From Fistularia commersonii (lineage: Eukaryota > Chordata > Actinopteri > Syngnathiformes > Fistulariidae), in assembly GCA_037954325.1 (NCBI GenBank), contig JBBMNZ010000048.1:692501-756500 (forward strand): a stretch of DNA of 64,000 nucleotides. Reading direction: 5' to 3'. Of the stretch, positions 59,633 through 64,000 are shown piece by piece. Every line of letters begins with the position of its first letter. The stretch's first letter is position 1. The position numbers were made by a program, and so were the translations under genes. The notes under the pieces were generated by a model. That model saw only the letters and a list, made by a program, of their open reading frames with translations, had not been told where the DNA came from and made no database searches.

Positions 59633-60426
59633 AGATGATGGAAGGAGACTTGCAGGAGGCAAACAAACTAAACCTGTTTTTTAACAGATTTGATGAAGGT
59701 GCCTCCGCCCACCCTCCCCCCAGTTCCTCTCAGGACTTTCCTTCCCCTGTGCCCTCACCCCTCACTTTAAGGAGCTTTCCCCCTCCCCCACGCACCTCTT
59801 CTGCTTCCCTGGGCGATGTCTCGTTTACACCTCAGCCGTCCTGCCCCCCACTGGGACTCTCTCTGCCCCCCACTGGGACTCTCTCCACCCCCTCCTGTCG
59901 CCTTCACCGCTGAGGAGGTGAGAAGAGAGTTCAGCCGCCTTCCTCCCAGGAAAGCTGCTGGCCCTGACGGCCTTAGCCCCAGAGTGCTGAAAGGATGTGC
60001 CTCTCAGCTGTGTGGGATCTTCTCACATCTCTTCAACCTGAGCCTGACCCAGATGGTTGTCCCCGACCGGTGGAAAACCTCATGCCTGGTTCCAGCGCCC
60101 GAGGTGAAGCATCCCAGCAGACACAACGACTACAGACCGGTGGCCCTGACATCATACGTCATGAAGTCGCTGGAGAGGCTCGTCCTGAGGCACCTTGGCA
60201 CAGTCGTCGGACCTTCGCTGGACCCCCTGCGGTTCGCATACCACCCACGGATAGGAGTGGAAGACGCCATCATCTTCCTGCTGCACAGAATCTACACACA
60301 CCTGGAGGAGGCAGGAAGCACTGTGAGAGTCATGTTCTTTGACTTCTCCAGTGCTTTTAACACCATTCGACCTGCCCTGCTGAACAGGAAGCTTCTGGAC
60401 ATGCAGGTAGATGCTCCACTCGCGGC
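59633..60426 (+). pseudogene. L2/CR1-type LINE, partial reverse transcriptase
   Basis: Begins near EANKLNLFFNRFD. The RT N-terminal half is clear: FTAEEVRREFSRLPPRKAAG, PDGLSPRVLKGC, VVPDRWKTSCLVP, HNDYRPVALTSYVMKSLERL, DPLRFAYHPRIGVEDAI and motif A VMFFDFSSAFNTIRP. It stops after MQVDAPLA, before motifs B and C. A frameshift lies between 59816 and 59913, in a Pro-rich stretch. FFDFSSAFNTI is characteristic of fish L2-like elements. Truncated at both ends and inactive; its right end abuts the retroviral LTR. Confidence 0.8.
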
Positions 60427-60913
60427 TGTTGGAGAGTAATTGTAATTCATGCTGGTCTAAGTTAAAACCTGTAAAGAGGAGACTGAGGTTATCATAAGAA
60501 ATAACACAGACAAGCGACTATTCTTTTGTGCTCTGCAGAGGGGGAGACTCAGCGCTCTTTGGAGCCAAGATCCAGAGAATCCCCCCGAGTTCCTCCTTGC
60601 TCGGCTTTTTATTGTGTGAAAGTGTTTATTTACATAACAACATTTATTTAATAGTATAGTTCATGCATATGTGAAGTTGACCAGGATGATATACAGGGGT
60701 GGTCAGGTTTCTCTCCAGAAGCGTTTATCCTCGTTTAGATTTACGTTTACGGGGGGTAGGTTCTTATCTAAAGATGTTTACGACCATTGGAATATCTTGG
60801 AGGGCCCAACTCTTGTTAGAGGACAAAGGTCTTTTGTGCTCTAGCATGTCTGGCTAACTTCATGTGAGTAGTCGAAATAACATAGTTATAGAAATAGAGA
60901 GTAAACTCTAACA
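60427..60913 (-). repeat. Endogenous retrovirus 3' LTR
   Basis: 487 bp on the minus strand, from TGTTAGAG to CTCCAACA (a short terminal inverted repeat TGTT/AACA). It is preceded by a purine tract AGGAGAGAAT after the env gene and has an AATAAA signal at 60608-60613. The right end is set by the L2 sequence. The matching 5' LTR is not in the window. Confidence 0.68.
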
Positions 60914-60998
60914 ATTCTCTCCTGTTTATGAGACTCCGAACAATGTTAAACTCTTCAGCATCATCATGCCATGTTGGTACATAGTTTACAGATAACAC

Positions 60999-62440
60999 TT
61001 CATACAACATCATGGTCGTCGTCCTCCACAGTCGAATCATTATCATTTTCTTTTTCTGAATCACTTATAGGCAGTTGCTCATATATCTGTCCAGTGTAGT
61101 GAGTCCTTGGTTGGGTCTGCACTGCTACTATTGCCATCTGGACAAAGGCTGCGGAAGCCATTTTAGCAATCATGCTTCTCAAACAAGGAATAACGCACAT
61201 AGTAAATAAACAAAACAAAATAAGAATCACAATCACAGGTGTAAGGCACTTTAAAAGTATTTGCCACCAAGTTCCGTTGATGATCCATCCAAGAGGGTCA
61301 AACTGTAAAAACGACATTAAAGTATCACTGTCCTCTTTACCCTCTAGTTGGTTCTTTAATGTCGTCAATTTGTCATGAATTGCTGTGAAATTGTCTCGCA
61401 TGTCTGGGATATATGTGCAACATTGTTGTCCTATTATCGCACATACACCACCTTCCTTGGCTAAGACAATATCTAAAGCCATACGATTTTGTAAAAGCAT
61501 TTCTTTCATAGCCATAGTCTCTGGATTGTTTTGTATCAGTCCATTCAATTCTAGAACCCTTGACGTTAGGTTCTGTAATGTCGCCCAGACCTCATTCATT
61601 CGATGTCCCGAGTAGGCTACACCATAGTTAGGGAACATTGTCATAAGTATTCCTCTAGAGTCACTTATCAAGGCTCTTCGACTACGTTCATGTCCCATAG
61701 GCCTAATGAGTTGTACGTTATGAGTCATGTTATGCTCTGGTATAAAAGTCATAGCACTTCCTAATCGGGCCAAATAGCATGTGCCACACCAATGTTCAGG
61801 CAGATACAGAAATGCCCGTTTGCCACAAATCCATACATGTGTTTTTGGGCATGTATGGATAACCGTATTTGTGTGGGAATGCAAAAATCCTCCATGGTGG
61901 TATACCAGATTTGGTGAGGTTTGTTTCAATGCCCAATAATGGCTTGAGGGCTGTCAGATTCATGGCACACACGCCCATTCCCCACTTTCCAACCTCACAT
62001 ATACTATTATTATAGTAGTCATAGGTTTTCCTAACCGGTCTATCCGTTTCCTTATCTAGCACAGTGTCACACTGTAGTTGGCCTAGATAATGCTCTTTCT
62101 TACCACACTGTCGTTTCATACAAAATGGTGGTGTCTTTTGTATTGTCATTAGAGTGAATCCCTCAATGACAGTTTTATTGGTTACCATAGAATAATCAGC
62201 TGGTAATCGCCATTTGGATGGATCGTAAGGCAGAAAAGGAAGGACTGAGGTATTTGTTATATTCTGAAAAATTCCAAATCTCTGACTCAATCCTTGGGAA
62301 TATACCCATATTATAGACAAGGTCTCACTTTGGTTAATTGGATGAGGTTGTATAGTCGGGTTATGAGACATTGATATTGGCATTACCGTACAAACATAAC
62401 AATCAGTTTGGTCTCCTGCCGTTACATTTACCGATCGCCA
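60999..62440 (-). pseudogene. Endogenous retrovirus env (gamma-type), frameshifted
   Basis: Two overlapping open parts in different frames. The SU part runs down to 61796, has a CXXC motif (CYVC, 62390-62401) and continues open upstream to the breakpoint near 62440. The second part (61000-61929, 309 residues) carries the SU end, a furin-type site RSRR (residues 82-85), a hydrophobic N-terminus of TM, a CX6CC motif (163-171), a membrane span (about 224-250) and a tail with YEQL. CXXC plus CX6CC identify the covalently linked gamma-type class. One frameshift between about 61800 and 61930 separates SU from TM. No gag or pol is seen. Could be an ERV remnant or a captured env; the frameshift argues against a current product. 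Confidence 0.8.
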
Positions 62441-62449
62441 CCAGAGACT

Positions 62450-62976
62450 GTCTCGGTGTGGAAGATGAGAAGCAGTATGAACTCTGGGAGACTAAATGCT
62501 TGGCCTACATGCGGCTGCAGGGGCTCAAAGACACAATTCTGAGTGAAACTCCAGAATTTGATGACGATGACGAGGAGGCGAAGGACAAGGAGCAGAATGA
62601 AATGGCCAATGCCGAACCGATCCAGTTTTTAGATGACAAAAGTCTAGGCCTGGTCATGCGCGAAGCTGCAGATGATGGGAGAAAGGCACTGAAGATGCTA
62701 CGAGAGTATTACGCAGGTAAAGGGAAGCCTGGCATTATAAACCTGTATACTGACCTGACAAAACTGCAGAAAGGAAGCAATGAAAGCGTAACAGACTTTG
62801 TGATTAGGGCAGAGACTATAATCACGGTGCTAAGAAATGCAGAGGAAGTCATGAGTGATGATCTTCTCATAGCTATGGTGCTAAAGGGACTTCCAGAATC
62901 GTTCAAACCATTTGCAGTTCATGTGACTCAAAGTGAAGAAAAGCTCAAATTTGCTGACTTCCGTGTTTTTCAGTGA
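62450..62976 (+). pseudogene. Copia-B B4: gag fragment
   Basis: Starts at VEDEKQYELWETKCLAYMRL after the insertion. It contains PIQFLDDKSLGLVMREAADD and DFVIRAETIITVLRN, clearly homologous to family A gag but diverged. Relative to family A it has an acidic insertion (EFDDDDEEAKDKE). It ends at ADFRVFQ; the zinc knuckle and protease active site are deleted, and the following part is in another frame. Confidence 0.85.
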
Positions 62977-63350
62977 CGTTCAGAGCTGACACACACCATG
63001 TTGAGCTGGCAGACGCAACCAAGTGTCAAGGCGTGGCGAAGCAGCGGGGAGAGGCAGAGGTGATCCTCATAGACAGCAGAGGACGTCACCACACAGCACC
63101 ACTGAGAAACGCACTGTTCATCCCTTCCTGTCCACAGGACATTTTTTCTGTGATGGCCGCCACAGCAAGCGGAGCAACGGTAATCTTCAATGAAGGAAAA
63201 GACATAGTCAAAATGAGTGACCGTACTGTATTTCCTATTAATGTGCAGAACACACTTTACTACCTATCTACAGCAGATGAAAGTAATGACAAATGCAATG
63301 GGTGTTTTGATTTACAAACATGGCATGAAATTTTCAGCCATTGTAATTAG
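62973..63350 (+). pseudogene. Copia-B B4: protease end and pre-integrase region
   Basis: HHVELADATKCQGVAKQRGE, LRNALFIPSCPQDIFSV and WHEIFSHCN match the family A region between the protease active site and integrase. TAG at 63348-63350 lies directly after HCN, seven codons before the position of the family A TGA. Confidence 0.85.
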
Positions 63351-63365
63351 AGCGATGTACAAAAG

Positions 63366-64000
63366 TTGACAAAAGTGGTTGATGGTATGGTAATCAAAGG
63401 GAAAACTGAAAAACCTGTATCACCATGTGAAGTGTGTATTCAAGGGAAGTTTGTGCAGATCAGAAACAGAGAGCCTGATGCAAGAGCAACAGAGGTGTTT
63501 GATTTAGTGCATACAGATCTGGCAGGGCCAGTAGATCCCATATCTATAGATGGACACAGATTTGCATTGTCGTTTACTGATGATTATTCCAACACAATTT
63601 TTGTGTACTTTCTCAAACAAAAGAGTGGTACAGTGAGTGCCACAGAGAGATTCTTAGCAGACACTGCCCCTTATGGGAAGATTAAGTGTATGAGATCTGA
63701 CAATTGTACTGAGTTTATGTCAAAAGAGTACCAAGGACTAATGACTAAACGGGGTGTTAGACATGAAACGTCAGCGCCATACTCACCACACCAAAACGGG
63801 AAAGCAGAGAGAAACTGGAGGACTTTATTCGACATGGCATGGTGCATATTACTAGGAAGCAACCTACCCAAAACATTGTGGACCCATGCAGTGCAGACAG
63901 CAGCAGTCAGGAACTGATGCTTTAATAATCGGACAAAGCAGACGGCTTACTTTATGTTGACGGGAAAGAAACGAAATGTGTCACAAATGCAAATGTTTGG
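63366..64000 (+). pseudogene. Copia-B B4: integrase
   Basis: Same frame as the preceding part. Zinc motif CEVC, then the catalytic residues HTDLAGP, RSDNCTEF (Cys where Gly is usual) and NGKAERN. A TGA at 63915-63917 after AAVRN is followed by in-frame homology (AYFMLTGKK) to the window end. RT lies beyond the window. Confidence 0.87.

Larger units (their letters stand above)
59304..64000 (+). mobile_element. Ty1/copia family B element B4, interrupted, 3' end outside the window
   Basis: LTR at 59304-59525, primer-binding site, leader and gag start to about 59632, then foreign DNA (L2 fragment, retroviral LTR and env) to about 62450, then gag, protease and integrase to the window end. The last bases reach LTGKKRNVSQMQ, the point where B1 begins. 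Defective. Confidence 0.82.

Noticed and set aside
60999..62440. Domesticated (syncytin-like) host env gene
   Set aside because: SU and TM are in different frames, the 5' end is cut by copia sequence and a viral LTR follows. No sign of purifying selection can be shown from one copy.

Overview
This window looks like a repeat-dominated block of a teleost fish genome. I infer a fish from the mixture of Ty1/copia elements, RTE-, L1/Tx1- and L2-type LINEs, a gamma-type retroviral env and a LINE tail ending in an AATAAAGT-like motif. I see no intact host gene, no rRNA or tRNA gene and no CRISPR array. Nearly all long open frames are either retrotransposon remnants or artefacts of satellite DNA: (GT)n reads as Cys-Val, and GAGCGGAG reads as Arg/Gly/Glu or Ser/Pro/Leu.

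Layout. 1-8990 is a GT- and G-rich composite satellite with units of about 370-400 and 190-210 bp, including four perfect TTAGGG copies at 8740-8763. 8996-13822 is a complete Ty1/copia element (family A, copy 1) with two 356-bp LTRs and the 5-bp target duplication GTTTG. 13828-15114 returns to the satellite. 15115-18480 carries an internally deleted L1-like element, a spacer with a TATA box, a (GT)n tract and a decayed L1-like ORF2 3' end. 19108-30255 is an 11-kb minisatellite of an 8-bp GGAGCGGA repeat nested in units of about 155-185 bp and larger duplications. 30256-36594 is GT-rich satellite again, broken by a LINE 3' end at 35030-35425. 36595-45677 holds tandem copies of a roughly 4.4-kb macrosatellite built from these parts, one disrupted by copia family B. 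45678-57235 is heavily rearranged: the 3' half of a copia-A element on the minus strand with an RTE LINE inside it, two duplicated copia-B 3' segments, then the 5' half of a copia-A element on the plus strand. 57236-59303 is one more macrosatellite piece. 59304-64000 is a copia-B element split by an L2 fragment and a retroviral 3' LTR plus env on the minus strand.

Relationships. The two copia-A halves appear to descend from one insertion: the 5' flank of one (ending AGGAC) and the 3' flank of the other (starting AGGAC) reconstitute a single L1 3' UTR target with a 5-bp duplication. They now lie in inverted orientation. RTE 3' tails of GAA repeats sit at three junctions.

I found no evidence of a new biological system. 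The most unusual points are the copia-A gag frame that starts inside the LTR and runs through the primer-binding site, a primer-binding site matching the inside of initiator Met tRNA rather than its 3' end, one in-frame stop shared by both family A copies at the protease/integrase boundary, and the nested macrosatellite architecture. All identity statements are by eye; no alignment or search was run.
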